Assembly: GCA_034508935.3 (NCBI GenBank)
Contig: CM067450.1
Coordinates: 8,436,102 to 8,500,101 of the forward strand
Direction of reading: 5' to 3'
Origin: Berghia stephanieae
Lineage: Eukaryota > Mollusca > Gastropoda > Nudibranchia > Aeolidiidae
Length of the DNA: 64,000 nt
Shown here: in pieces, positions 11,487 through 23,407 of the stretch
Position numbering within the stretch: position 1 is the first letter of the stretch
How the letters are laid out: each line of letters opens with the position of its first letter
Notes under the pieces: model-generated
What the model saw: only the letters and a program-made list of their open reading frames with translations
Database searches by the model: none
Told to the model about the DNA's origin: nothing
Position numbers and translations under genes: made by a program

Positions 11487-11850
11487 TCAATAGGGAGCAA
11501 CAATCTGACGATAAAATCCTGGTTCCGTTCTCATTGGAAGTGTAACATCAGTCCTCTGGAGGACGGGATAGATACATTGCGCAACTAATATTCTAGTTTC
11601 AGAGTGATGGCATCCTATTTCTGGCCTAAATAAATGCGGGTCGTCTTTATATATCATCCATCCTCGATCTTTTACTCCTCGCAATCATGAAAATCTGTCT
11701 ATGCACTCTGCTACTGCTACTAAAATTAATATTTATGCCACCTTATGATTCAATATAGAACCTATTCTATGAACTGGTTGGATACACATTTCCATTGAGT
11801 TTTGAACCAGAAGGAAAGAATGTGTGATGTCACTGCATCTATGTCCTATT
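11487..11850 (-). repeat. MITE-like repeat, inverted copy of 41555-42070
   Basis: The reverse complement aligns with 41555-42070 over most of its length. Shared words include ATGGATGAT, GATGYCATCACTCTGAAAC, ATTAGTTGC and TTCCAAT. The ends are loose inverted repeats carrying a CATTGGAAGT-like motif. No coding capacity is credible. The stretch 11851-12530 shows nothing I recognise. Confidence 0.65.
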
Positions 11851-12534
11851 AACTCATACTATAAATCACTGCTGGTTATGTTATAATGTCTGACCACCGA
11901 CGCGCAAGGTTAAAAGATGAGGAAGTCTTCAATGGTTCTCTCGCCATCGGGAATGGTTCTTGTAAAGGCCATTGTACATCCTTTGCCTGGCTTGGTATTA
12001 TCTTCTGTTATAGAAGTAAGAGGAAAGGTGTTATATTTGCTAACTTTCAAAACATGTTTCATTGTTGGGCCACGCTTTGTCTTGATTCCTACCAAGACAA
12101 AGGATAATCTAGGAGTAACTTTGGCACCTCGTGCTTTCTCCTATAGTAATCTCCTGGCGTCTTTGTGAAGTAAAGACATAAAATATTCTCATCAACTACC
12201 AAGGACGAAGTCTTCATTGGACGAGGCAAAACTTTTCATCTACACCTTCTGCTGACCCCATAGAATTAAACGAATGAGAATACGTACGAAGCCTAAAAAG
12301 TGTCCACCAATGAAAGCATTCAGCGCCATTTTATTGTTGGCTGAGAATGTAGTCATTACCATTCATTCGGTCTCTATGTCAACATAACGACACAAGAAAA
12401 ACAACAAACAATATCAAAATCCACAATAAAATGTTTCAGAACTGTTGCGTATATTTATGGCACAATGAAGCTGTCAAAAAATGAAGTTAGAGAATGTGTG
12501 TAATCATGTATTATAATAACCTGTAATGTGTTTT

Positions 12535-13211
12535 CCAACCACCACATCATCTACTACTACAACCACCACCACAATATCATCACTAACACTACTACTACAA
12601 CCACCAGCCCCACATCATTATCACTACCACTACTACTACACCACCACCAGCACATAATCATCACTACCACTACTACTACAAGCACCACAACCACATCATC
12701 ATCACTACCACTACTACTACAATCACCACAACCACATCGTCATCACTACCACTACTACTGCAACCACCACCACCATATCATCATCATTACCACTACTACC
12801 ACAACCACCACCACATCATCACTACCTCAACTACTACAACCACCACCACAATAGCATCGCTACCACTACTACCACAACCACCAGCACCACATCATTATCA
12901 CTACCACTACTGCACCACCACCAGCACATAATCATCACTACCACTACTACCACCACAACCACATCGTCATCACGACCACTACTACTACAACCACCACCAT
13001 ATCATTACCATTACCACTACTACTACAACCACCATATCATTACCATTACCACTACTTCTACAACCACCACAACCACATCGTCATCACTACCACTACTACT
13101 GCAACCACCACTACCACCATATCATCACCATTACAACTACTACTACAACCACCACATCATCATCACTACCACTACTACTACAACCACCACCACATCATCA
13201 TCACTATCACT
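12535..13211. repeat. ACC/ATC/ACT satellite, left block
   Basis: Higher-order repeat of roughly 36-40 bp built from CCACCACCACATCATC and ACTACCACTACTACTACAA words, with drift between units. It continues at 14621-15235 on the other side of the hAT-type element. The Thr/His-rich ORFs are artefacts of the repeat. Confidence 0.93.
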
Positions 13212-13682
13212 TAGTGCCACGCTGAAGACCGGTCTGGACCGGCTGTCCCACGGTCTTTTAGCTGTGAACCGGAGACCGGTCCCATAGGGGAAGACCGGCG
13301 GCGGTCCTCACTTCTTATCACCTTTCAACGGTCTCGCGCCATAGCCTACTACTTCCCCAGCGATTCGTTGCCTCGGTAGCCTATCTTCCACCAATCACCA
13401 CCCATCCCACTTAATTAATCGCACCCACCCCCCTTTGCCATACACTAAATGACACAGACGACCATAGAGGCAGACGACCACCTCCCTCCACTCCGCAAAC
13501 CGCCCTTTCGGGTGTGAGATGGGGGGAACAGGAGGCGCACGCCTTGGACGATTCCATTATACGGGGTAAATTTCAAAATTTACTACACCATAATGATCGC
13601 AATGACAATGATCTATGGTGAAGGCATGACCCCTCTTCTCTAATGGGTTATTGTTTGAAATGTATGTGACTACTAAAGATGT

Positions 13683-13727
<45 letters not shown>

Positions 13728-14620
13728 GAACCTAGCAAGTAGCAAATCCGATTTTTTGTTTTCTTTTGTCCATCTCTTGTCACCACTCCTTTCTATCGCA
13801 GTGTTGTCATTTAAAATAATACAACAATATTAAAATTTCGTTTGGTGTTTTTACTAATCAAATAATATGAGTTTCATTAGTTTCTTCCTTCCAAAAAAAA
13901 AAAACAGTTATAACGTCTGAATTTTAAAAAAGTCCAATAGAATATTTGGGGACCCCGATAGCTCAGTTGATAGAGCACTCTCTTTATACGCAAAGGGCCA
14001 GAGATCGATCCCGGGTGCAGTCGAGTTTTTTCTGAATCCCTGTCTACTCAGCAATGAATGGGTAGCTGAGTTTGTTAGATCTGGCGAAAAGTCACCATCG
14101 ACCCCTCTTATTACCTCATCCACCCCCTCTTATTATAACTTCACGTCTCTCTCTTACTCTTCAATGCTCGCTGCCCTCTAATGTGTGTGTGTGTGGGGGG
14201 GAGGGGGGTAGGAGTTGCGTGTGTGTATCAACGCCACGAACAACTCGATCAACGCCTTGGGCGATGCCATTATCTCCGTTAATGGGGATAAATTTCAAAT
14301 TTTATTAAATTATCGAAGTAACAATGAAGTACGGTGAGCAAATAAAGAAGGCATCACCCCTCTTCTCTAATTAGGTTACAATTTGAAATGAGTGTGACTA
14401 CTCCGTGTGTTTTACTCCTGTAGACCACGGTTTTCATCGTGTAGCGGTCTTTAACGGTTCAAGAATGAACGATCCCACGGTCTCAAAGGTCAAACCGGTT
14501 CGAATTTCCAACAGTCTCTCAGGAATGTTCAATGTCGAAAAGGACCGGTCCTTGCGGTCTTCATTTCCCAAGGACCGTAGGACCGTGGTCCTTAAGCTTG
14601 CCAAGGACCGCCCCGCACTA
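13212..14620. mobile_element. 1.4-kb non-autonomous hAT-type transposon
   Basis: The ends read TAGTGC...GCACTA and are flanked by an identical 8-bp duplication, CTATCACT, at 13204-13211 and 14621-14628; both are hAT hallmarks. The subterminal 200-300 bp on each side are packed with ACCGG/GACCGT/GGTCC motifs in both orientations, like hAT transposase-binding arrays. Inside, a segment of about 150 bp (13545-13690) is repeated in direct orientation at 14255-14407, each copy next to a GT microsatellite, and a tRNA-derived SINE head lies at 13949-14090. No transposase ORF exists. Caveat: it sits in repetitive DNA, so a chance 8-bp match is less unlikely than usual. Confidence 0.78.
13949..14090 (+). 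mobile_element. tRNA-derived SINE-2 head inside the hAT element
   Basis: The sequence opens with a tRNA-like A box (GATAGCTCAGTTGATAGAGC) and B box (AGATCGATCCC), followed by the GTTAGATCTGG word also found at 31140-31260. The acceptor stem does not pair, so it is a SINE piece and not a tRNA gene. Confidence 0.7.
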
Positions 14621-15235
14621 CTATCACTACTACTACAACTACAACCACCACCACATTATCATCATTACCACTACTACTACTGCAACCAGCACCACCATAT
14701 CATCATCATTGAAATATTTTTTTTTTAATTGAGCTTTATATAGTGCAATATCTACTAAATGTGCTCAAAGCGCTTTACAAGGGGTCCCTGGTCAACATTT
14801 AACATGTAGGACGGGACATGACGCCTGTTAGGCGATATTACAATTTTTCGGACAAAGACAATTCTGTTAACGGCCAGGTACTCATTTTACACCTGAGTAC
14901 GGTGAGAGAATGCGAGTAAAGAGCCTTTTCCAAGGACTCAACTATGCGCCGAGCGCGAGGCTCGAACCCAGGACCTTCCTATCAGAAAGCGAGTGTCATA
15001 CTACTAGACCACATAGCCGCATCATTACCACTACTACTACAAACACCACCACCACCATATCATTACCATTACCACTACTACTACAACTACAACCACCACC
15101 ACATCATCATCACTACCACTACTACTACAACTACAATCATCACCACCACCACATCATCATCACTATTACTCCTACAACTACAACCACCACCAACACCACA
15201 TCACCTCACTAACACCTGTACTATAATCACTACCA
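14621..15235. repeat. ACC/ATC/ACT satellite, right block
   Basis: Continuation of the 12535-13211 satellite with the same units, split by a SINE at 14711-15019. Confidence 0.92.
14711..15019 (-). mobile_element. tRNA-derived SINE-1, near full length
   Basis: On the reverse strand it starts with a tRNA head: A box TGTGGTCTAGTAGTATGACA and B box GGTTCGAGCC. A body follows with CTCACCGTACTCAGGTGTAA and GAGTACCTGGCCGTTAACAG, then a tail TGTAAAGCGCTTTGAGCAC...GCACTATATAAAGC and an A-rich end. CATCATT flanks both sides (14704-14710 and 15020-15026), a likely target duplication although it lies within satellite. Other copies: 25130-25215, 26760-26935, 48133-50815 (split), 51245-51540 and 58690-58830. 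Confidence 0.85.
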
Positions 15236-16205
15236 TTAGGTTTTGGAGCTTTACTTCATTTGAAATAAGGAAACTTCGGAATTGTATTTGGCATTGTGTT
15301 TATATATCATAATATAATTCTAATCAGTTATCTATTTAGAACTAGATACTATACAATATGTATGCCAAATACCACCCCAATTCCCCTTTCTTGTGTGCGG
15401 GAATTCCTCTTTCGGCATTGAAATTGAGTGTGAGAGAGTCATCACTACACACATAAACAACAGAAACAATTTAAAAACATGACTATAACACGCAACCACT
15501 CACACACGAGGCTATACTATTTATCCCTTTCTCTATATAGAACAGGACAAGACAAACAATAGCTTGACTCTCGCTACACTTCGCATTGATGTTTGTCGTC
15601 TCACGAGTTCAACTCTCGGTCGACCTGTCAATATTCCTTTTTGCCTCGGACGTAATCATTAATAGAATGTTGTGTGGTTTTGACCGTGAAGAAAACCTTA
15701 AGAAGTCACATTTATATCATTTTAGAGAGATCGTTTTGAATAATTTTGAGTTAAACCAGCGAGCAGCAACTTGTTTTCATGAACGGCCGATCAGCCCTTG
15801 TTTACTATAGTAACGCGATTCCCAGCCAACGTCTCAATGGCGGATATTTTTCTCATCGAGGCCGCTGGTTGGTTAGCGAATAAGAGCACCGTACGGTTTC
15901 CATTGGGTAAATTCCTTGGCTGACCCTTAACTCACTCAACCCTAACACCGATTATATCCGTAGTATACACGGGGCTACTTATACCCATTTATTACATTTT
16001 TCTGAGGCAAATTATAGGCGTAGTATCAAGCTAATGTTCTTAATTTTTACATGTTAATGGTAGTTGAATAAAAAAACATCTATGCACATGCTCATTTTAA
16101 TACATTTCTTCTAATTTTGAAAAGTAGCAAAATTCTCTAGGATTGAGTGACTCTCTTATTCTCTTCAAGACCGAAACGCAAGTCAAAGCCCCTTTAATAT
16201 TGATG

Positions 16206-16207
<2 letters not shown>
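15236..16207. other. Unassigned DNA
   Basis: No gene or RNA stands out. Words such as ATCCGTAGTATACACGGGGC near 15955 look element-like but have no second copy that I can find. Confidence 0.4.
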
Positions 16208-16250
<43 letters not shown>

Positions 16251-16460
16251 CTCATCCGTGTGCGTGAGGCGTCCTTTGTCTACGGTCATCGCATTCACAC
16301 TTAAGTCGATTGTAGTAATGGGTGTAAAGTGCTTTACCCAAGGACTCAACATCAGGCCAGAATTGTCTTCGGTCACTGTCACCCATCTGGCTACCAATCA
16401 CGCCCAACATTGCTTGACTTTTGTGAAAAGACGAGACACGATACCGATGAGTCATTGAGC
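16208..16460 (-). repeat. (CT)n plus a SINE-like unit
   Basis: A (CT)n run (16208-16250) is followed by a unit containing CACCCATCTGGCTACCAATCA and TTGCTTGACTTTTGTGA. The latter recurs at 27450-27515 in the PTPA region with the same spacing. It also has a CAAGGACTCAACAT word shared with SINE-1. Probably a SINE-family fragment. Confidence 0.5.
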
Positions 16461-16699
16461 GACACAAGGGTCCCCAGGCTTGAATGGCAAAATACGAGGG
16501 GTTGATATATAAAGTACGTTTGCTCGCAGATCAAAACATGTTTCAGGTGCTATCATGAAACTTCACACACTCACTCTCAAACCATACTTCTACACTCACG
16601 TAGAACAACTAATTCATGTGACGTCATTGTGGTTCAGAATTGTGTGACGTCACAACCTTACTAACACCGAGGTTGAGAAAACGGCTACACATAATGAAA

Positions 16700-17600
16700 T
16701 CCTAGTCAAACAGCGCTCTATTATTGAATTTCTAACAGCAAAAGGCTGCTGCGTGCTCGCAGCAAACATCCATCACAGAATGAAGGCCGTTAATGGTGAT
16801 TTGCGTATTACTGGTGGAGCTGTTCGAAAGTGGGTTAGAATTTTCAATCAAAGGAGATGTTCCAACAGAGGCAAAAGTGTTAAATCGCAAGCGACCAGTT
16901 TTTGCATATAGGCCTTTCTGCATCCGATACGAGTAATCAAGGAGCAGTTGGTTGTATTATTAGGGTATAACAACAAGATATCGCTGATGAAGTTGAATTT
17001 CAAAAGAACGAGTACACCATATCGTGACATCTTTCTTGGGTTACAGAAAAATATCTGCATGATGGGTCTCAAGACAGCTATCCTCAGAAATGAAAGATAG
17101 GAGAAAAACCACCTGTACCCAACATTTGAAACGATATGACAAGTAAGGAGAGACTTTTCTGCAGAAAATTTTGACTGAGATGGATCTGGGTCCACCACCA
17201 CTACGATCCGGAAACCAATGAAAAATCAATTGAGTACAGGCATAACTCTCCTTCAAGCCCAAGAAAAATCTGTCATTATCTCAGCGAGACAGGTCTTGCT
17301 TACCATTTTCTAGGACATGGAAGGCATAGTTCACATGGAATTTCTTGAAACACTGACAAACAGTGAACTCTGAACAATATATTTCAACTCTACGATTCCT
17401 CAAAATTGACTCGCACAGGTTCGAGGTGGTCGAAATTCGATATTGCAGCATGGCAATGCGCGACCACACACTAGAAGGTCTAATCGACAATCTCAAGACG
17501 CATTAATTCGGTTCAAACTTTCAGCCCAACAGCACCCAGTATATAGTCTAGATCGTGTCCCATCTGAATATTTCTTGTTCCCCAAGCTCAAGAGTTAAAA
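16700..17600 (+). mobile_element. Decayed mariner transposon
   Basis: Plus-strand translation gives a mariner DNA-binding head (VKQRSIIEFLTAKG, then MKAVNGDLRITGGAVRKWVR; 16707-16840). After a degraded middle come LLTIF-DMEGIVHMEFLE (about 17290-17345), LQHGNARPHT (about 17440-17470) and PSEYFLFPKLK (about 17560-17595). These are the WD.eG, HDNARPH and Ds.yFLFP blocks of the mariner DD34D catalytic domain; the catalytic Asp of HDNARPH is altered here (HGNARPH). At least four stops or shifts disrupt the frame. Terminal repeats are not obvious. It is an old dead copy. Confidence 0.8.
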
Positions 17601-18864
17601 TATTCACTATAAATTGAAAATTGCAAAGATTTGCAAAACAAATAAATTTATAAATAAATAAATATTTACATTATTTGGAAGTAAAAAGGCGAAAATAATT
17701 ATATAAAACGATTATTGCTTGTTGTTATAAAAGATTTTCGGGTGTCTCTCTGTTTTTGTTGAAAAGGCGACCACTCCTTCCTGCCATAATAACTGATGGT
17801 CTTAGTAGATGATGCTGGTCATTTAATATTTTAGTTATTTTCCTAATACAAAATGTCTCATATAAAAGATATACATTGTCAGCATCATTGATATATTATT
17901 TAATGGATTGTTAATATTTGAATTTATTTTGTTCCTTTCCACTGCTAAGCAATTGCCTCCCCAAGCTGTTATACAAAATGACAAGACACTTTCGATTACT
18001 GCTTTATAAAATAATGTGCAGAGGGTTTTATCTATTCTAAACTGAGAAAGTTTTGATAAAAAAATAAGTACGTCTGCACATGTTATGCTTAATTATTTTC
18101 AAGTGTTCATCCCACTTGAGCCTTCATCAATCGTTACACCAAGTTATTTGTAGTGAGAAACTCGCTGAACGAATTGGTCCTTTCATTTTTTTAACGGTTC
18201 TATCGGTTTCTTCACTCTCCTAAAGTCAATCACTAGCTCCTTTGTCTTGCTTATGTTAAGCTCTTGGTGGTGGGCATCACATCAAGACATAAATATATCA
18301 ATTTCTTGTCTCTAAACCACTTCGTTGTCGTTTGTTTATAAGGCCTTGAAGAGCGGTGTCATCTGCAAACTTTATTAAAGGTACACTCAGGTTTTGAGTT
18401 CTACAATCATTCGTGTATATCGTGAATAATACAGGGGACAATACACAACATTAAGGTGCACCAATAGTTGTAGTAATACAGGAAGACACGGTTTGTCATA
18501 ATTGAATATACTGTGCTCTCTCCGTAAGAAATTAGAACACCCAAGCAATTATGTTTAAATTCAGACTAGTCAATTTTTTAACAACCAACTGAGGTTGCAT
18601 TGTATTGTTGAAGAAAAATCTACAAAAAGCAATCTGCAATAGCTCTCAGTGTGATCTAGTTGATGAGATGTTGTTTGTAAACAGCAAAATAGCATCCTCT
18701 ACGCCTGGTTTGTCAGCAATTTGATGACAATCACCCAATGGCATAAACTGGTTCCTAATTTCAATAAGAACAAGTTTTTCTAAAGACTTCATGACTATTG
18801 AAGTCAGTGCAACAAGTCTGAGATCGTTCATTGATTCAAATTATTATTTTTTTTTTTTGGAACA

Positions 18865-19403
18865 TGTATTGTTTGTTTGTTTGTTTGTTTGTTTATAAGG
18901 GTTTTACGGCGCTTGCAACACATTTAGGTTATATCAGCGCCAGTAAAAAGAAAGAAAATTATGGGATAGTAAAAAGTTCTAGAATTACAATTAAAGCACC
19001 CAAGAAAAGGTACGACAAAGGGGAACTGGGAACAAAAAGGGATCAGATGTAGAGTATACCACCAATGTACTTAGTTTGAGATCACCTATAATAAGTCTCA
19101 TCCGGACACAAGCACAAAAACCAACAAGAGGAATACACTAAAATGCGTACATTATACATTCAAAATAACAAATATAATAATACATAACAGAGAGATGATT
19201 TACAAGGAAATAAATATCTCCCAAAACAATAACTACGCATTTGACTGTTTCCCTCCCAGCCAGGACTCTGGCTAGGGCCAGGACAGAACCAAGTAATCCC
19301 ATTCCAAGACAAAGACAGAAAGCATTGGAAAACATATATAGGGGTATAGAAGACACAGCAGGTGCCTCCCTGGCCACTATAGGAGGTCAGGAACCCCACC
19401 CAG
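18865..19403 (-). mobile_element. R560 retroposon, copy 1
   Basis: A 539-bp unit flanked by the 8-bp duplication TTGGAACA (18857-18864 and 19404-19411). On the reverse strand it begins CTGGGTGGGGTTCC and ends in an (AAAC)n tail. A second copy with its own duplication is at 37841-38409 and a third, partial and inverted, at 59737-60120. It has no terminal inverted repeats and no credible ORF. The A-rich tail and varying target sites suggest a SINE-like or LINE-mobilised retroposon. I do not recognise the family. Confidence 0.82.
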
Positions 19404-19917
19404 TTGGAACAGGAATCATTTTTGAAGTTTTCCAAATTGCAGGGATCGAAACTATTTAGAGGGACATGTTAAAAACATTTGTGTAAATGGAGGAAAGCTG
19501 ATGGGCACATTCTTTTAATAATTTTCCTTTCAACCCATCCGGCCCAGTAGCCTTCTCTTGTTTAGTTTCGAAAATATAAATCTCGTTTCTTCTTCACTGA
19601 CCTCAATAGTCATTACATCTTCCAAAGCCCTGTTTAATTTATGTTTTACGTTTTCAATATCAATTTCGTTTGCTGTGTCGAAACGTCAATAAAATTTGTT
19701 AAGAGTTTCAATTTCTATGTCTTCTGATATAATCGTGGGCTTTGGATTATAGTTGACTGCAGTTTTAAGACCCTGCCACGTGTCCTTTATATCCCCAAAA
19801 GCATTTTTCAATTTTGTTTTTGTACTTCTTGTCTCTACAACTAGATATTACTCTCTTTATCTCGTTTTGTTTTGCTTTATGGTCTTTTTTGTTTCCACTA
19901 GTGAAGAGTTTCTTCTG

Positions 19918-21160
19918 GTTCAATAGAGGATTCTTTGTTGAAATGGATGGCCTGAAGAGCAGGTGGTGCACCCAGAAGAATGGTCTTCCCCAAGGATCAG
20001 TGCTGGCTCCAACACTTTTCAACATATATACAAATGATCAGCCTGAGTTCCCAAATATCCGCCGATTCATATATGCTGATGACCTATGCCTCGCAACACA
20101 GGATGTGTCCTTCCAACCAATCGAGAGCAGACTGACAAATGCCCTAGACACCCTTACAAAGTACTACACTAAAAACTCGCTGAACGCCAACCCAGGGAAA
20201 ACACAAGTGTGTGCATTTCACCTCAACAACCACCAAGCCCACAAAAAACTTAACATCAAGTGGAATGGCCAGACATTAGAGTACAACTACCACCCAGTGT
20301 ACCTCGGAGTGACGCTTGATCGGACTCTGTCCTTCAGAGAACACGTGAGGAAGACCATGGCAAAAGTGTCCACGCGTAATGCCCTCCTTGGAAAGCTGGC
20401 AAACATGAACTGGGGAACTGACCCTAAAACTCTAAGGACCACAGCATTGGCCCTCAGCTACTCAACTGCGGAGTACTGCTCAGCTGTATGGGCCCGATCA
20501 TGCCATGCATCCAAGCTAGACCCCGAGCTCAACAATGCCTGCCGGATCGTAACGGGCCAGCTGAGAGCAACACCATTACCACTGGTCTACCGTGCAGCAG
20601 GAATAGCCCCACCACACATCCGGGGGGAAACTCATGCCCAAATACAAAAATACAAACAGGAAATGGACCAGAGACACCCCCTTCATGACCACAATTGCCC
20701 CAAAAGCAGGCTCAAATCAAGGAAAAGCTTCCTCACAGTAGAGAGCCTTCACCCAGACCACTCAGCATTCTTCCGCCTGGACAAATGGGAGGATGGGACA
20801 AGACAGCAAACGATGCCCTCCAGCCCCCAACAGAAAAGCTCCCAGCAGGCACAGACCTCAAGAGAAAAGACTGGGTGGCGTTGTACAGAGCTAGAGCAAA
20901 GGTGGGAAACACCGCCACCAACCTCTTTAAATGGAAAATCTCACCGGGCACTGAATGCCCATGCGGTCACCCCAGACAGACCATGGACCACATCCTGTCC
21001 GAATGCTCGCTGGGACCTCACTGCACCAATGCTGACTGAGGGAATGCAACCAGACTGCCCGGGACTGGCTGACTCACTGGCGCGACAAGATATGATGAAT
21101 AGAAGTTTCAGATCTTTGTTATCCGGCCAAGGCTTGTATTAGGATAATATCTTATTTCTT
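19918..21160 (+). mobile_element. 5'-truncated Jockey-like LINE (RT and C-terminal domain)
   Basis: The longest LINE coding stretch in the window. It enters at FFVEMDGLKSRW and continues through QKNGLPQGSVLAPTLFNIYT (RT motif 4), FIYADDLCLAT (catalytic YADD), NPGKTQVCAFHL and YLGVTLDRTLSF, then the Jockey-type LRTTALALSYSTAEYCSAVWAR block. A frameshift near 20700-20800 moves the C-terminal zinc-knuckle-like part (WKISPGTECPCGHPRQTMDH) into another frame; a further shift precedes the RDWLTHWRDKI end. Two shifts and no stop in the RT imply a fairly recent copy. It interrupts the reverse-strand LINE at 17715-21690. Confidence 0.88.
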
Positions 21161-21690
21161 TTTTACAACGGACCAGCTGTTCACAAAATTAAAAATACTT
21201 GCTCAAACAGTGATTCAGCTCATCCACACTATCACTATCACATGATTCGATAAAACCATTCGAGTCAGTGCATTAAAAACAAACACGCTAATCTTCACTC
21301 ACACTTCCGTTCCAGATCTGTACATTTTTCTTTTCTGGTTTTACATGTTTAAAAACAGGGCAGTAGGTGGGGAGTAGCAAGAGCATGCCGTGGTCAGATA
21401 AGCCTAGTGGGCCTCGGGGTGAAGAGTTATAACTATTTTTAACATTACACGTGAATAAATCTAATGTTTTGTTGTCCTTTGTATCGCAGTCCACGTATTG
21501 ATAAAGTCCAGGGACAGTGCAATCATTACAGTGGTTAAAATCACCTGTGACCATCAATACGGCGTCGGGGTGACTTTATCTGAATGTCCTGTATTTCTTT
21601 CCTCAAAATTTTTTGCTGTGTTTTGTCTGATGATGGTGAAATATAGACAATGATGATGATGACATGAGTATATTCACGGGGTAGATCACG

Positions 21691-22914
21691 GTCAGAACTT
21701 CAATATGATCGTCAAGCGCTGTAAAATCCCTCCTCCCCCCCCCCCCCCCCTTAAAACAGAACAAATCAAAAACAGAACATTAAACTTACAAAAAAACAAA
21801 AACAACAAACTAGCAACAAAATAGATTGCTAGTGGAATATTTTGTTCCCTTTTACAACCAGTTTTCGTTGGTGTTTTTAACTTCAAATTCACATCTTTCT
21901 TTTTTTTTTTTTTACTAGCGCTGGAAGACCCAAAAGTGTTCAAACACCGTAAAATCCCTCAAAACAAAACAACATCTAACTAATTTACTGAATTCTGATT
22001 TTTAAAAATAATAGATTGGTGTATGAATACTGACTGAATGGTGGTCAAGGTGTAAGTGTAATCAAATCGGTCACAGATTTTTGACGGATTCCTATATTAA
22101 AAAAGTCATCCCTTTTCAAGGCACATTTTTGGCGATAACTTTTGAACCAAAAGAGATATCAGGATAATTTTTTGTATCACTATCACTGTTTTTGTGTGTT
22201 CAGGTCCTTTATTTTGAGACCATAATCAATTAAATCTATGCCTTTTCTATTTTTTTTTTACAAGTGCTTTATCTTTCCTCCTCTCTAATCGAATCCCTCA
22301 ACTTACGTTTAAGGTATGGAACCTGTTTCGGGCATGCTGGGCTCACCAAGTCGCCTTCGTTATCGAGCAATAGAAGGGTAAATTCATAAAATGAAACAAG
22401 AGGCACATATAAATATAAACCAATATAATTCTATTTATATAATTAATTATGAATAAATAGTACTGCGACCATTTTCAACCAACAAACCGCTTGTTACCAC
22501 TGCAAAATACTGTTACCGAGTGCATTGTTATTACCCATAATAACGGATTACACCACCTATTATGAAAGGGAAATTACTCTATTATTAGTTTTAGATGACC
22601 TATGAATAGAAAAACTCCAAGCTGCTCATCTTCCCTTCTACCATCGTTGGATTTACTGTGTAATTTTGCAACCTAAACTGTGGAATAGACTTGTTAAAAA
22701 TTGTTAAAGATATCAATTTCAAACTTTCTGCAATCCTTTGAAATTTTTTGAAACATCACACATTTTTTACGTCCTTCCGCCATGGCACCATAAGATATCG
22801 TGGCCTCGGCATTCCATGAAGGATATATAAATAATCTATCGATGTCAACTGGACTCACCCATGTTGTCCAAGTGAGCAAATTTAGGGTTAGCAATCCTGC
22901 TCAAGGAAAAAACT
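21691..22914. other. Gene-free AT-rich stretch
   Basis: It contains C and T homopolymers (about 21730-21750 and 21900-21914). No coding region or repeat copy is recognised. Confidence 0.45.
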
Positions 22915-22985
22915 GAAAGTGCCTGAAGCAGGCTCAAACCCAGGACCACAGTCATTGCCTTAACCACTCTGTCAGTTCGACCCCT
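22915..22985 (-). mobile_element. tRNA-derived SINE head fragment
   Basis: The reverse strand reads GACAGAGTGGTTAAGGCAATG (A box) and TCCTGGGTTTGAGCCTG (B box) in tRNA order, but no stems or body follow. Confidence 0.55.
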
Positions 22986-23407
22986 ATGACACATCATAGC
23001 TACAATCAAAGCCATAAATGCCTAATCTGTGAAGTCCAAAGCAGGTCCTAAATAACCCTAAAATTATACTGAACTGTAATTCCGTAACCGTGAAATTGGC
23101 CCTAATAGTTCTCCCGGATGAAATAAAACAAATTTTGGATTCAAATGGAGAATATCTGAAATTCTCAAAATCTATCAAATCCCTTTCAGCTGTGATCCTG
23201 AGCTAGTACCTGTGCCAAACAAAAATTACATCTACACTTTAATGACAATGGCAACAAGTACATACCGAAAAATAATGGTTGAAAAGAAACAATTTCAAAG
23301 ATTTTGACCTTGAAGAAGCATTAACTGGACAATTTACTTGAGGTCATGAGATGGACACACATAAATCAAATATTAACCAGGTAACTGCCACATTCTAGAA
23401 AAACTCG

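Larger units (their letters stand above)
17715..21690 (-). mobile_element. L2/Rex1-like LINE split by two later insertions
   Basis: Read on the reverse strand, pieces appear in order. The end of the endonuclease (VTGDFNHCND...LSDHGMLLLLPTY) lies at 21290-21557. The linker (KKDHKAKQNEIKRVIS, then QEKATGPDGLKGKLLKECA) lies at 19490-19915. The RT start (NDLRLVALTSIVMKSLEKLV) is at 18750-18831, and CVLSPVLFTIYTNDC and FADDTAL lie at about 18340-18470. A C-terminal tail with RPSVIMAGRSGRLFNKN-like residues runs to about 17715. A Jockey LINE piece (19918-21160) and a 539-bp retroposon (18865-19403) separate these parts, so both arrived later. Frames are broken many times. It is the same family as 1880-3250. 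Confidence 0.75.

Noticed and set aside
12528-12854. Histidine/threonine-rich ORF
   Set aside because: It is only the ACC/ATC satellite read in one frame.
13949-14025. Possible tRNA gene
   Set aside because: A and B boxes are present but the acceptor and anticodon stems do not pair, and the same sequence recurs as a SINE head at 31136.
16258-16458. Short ORFs on both strands near the CT repeat
   Set aside because: The region is a SINE-like repeat with a relative at 27430-27530.
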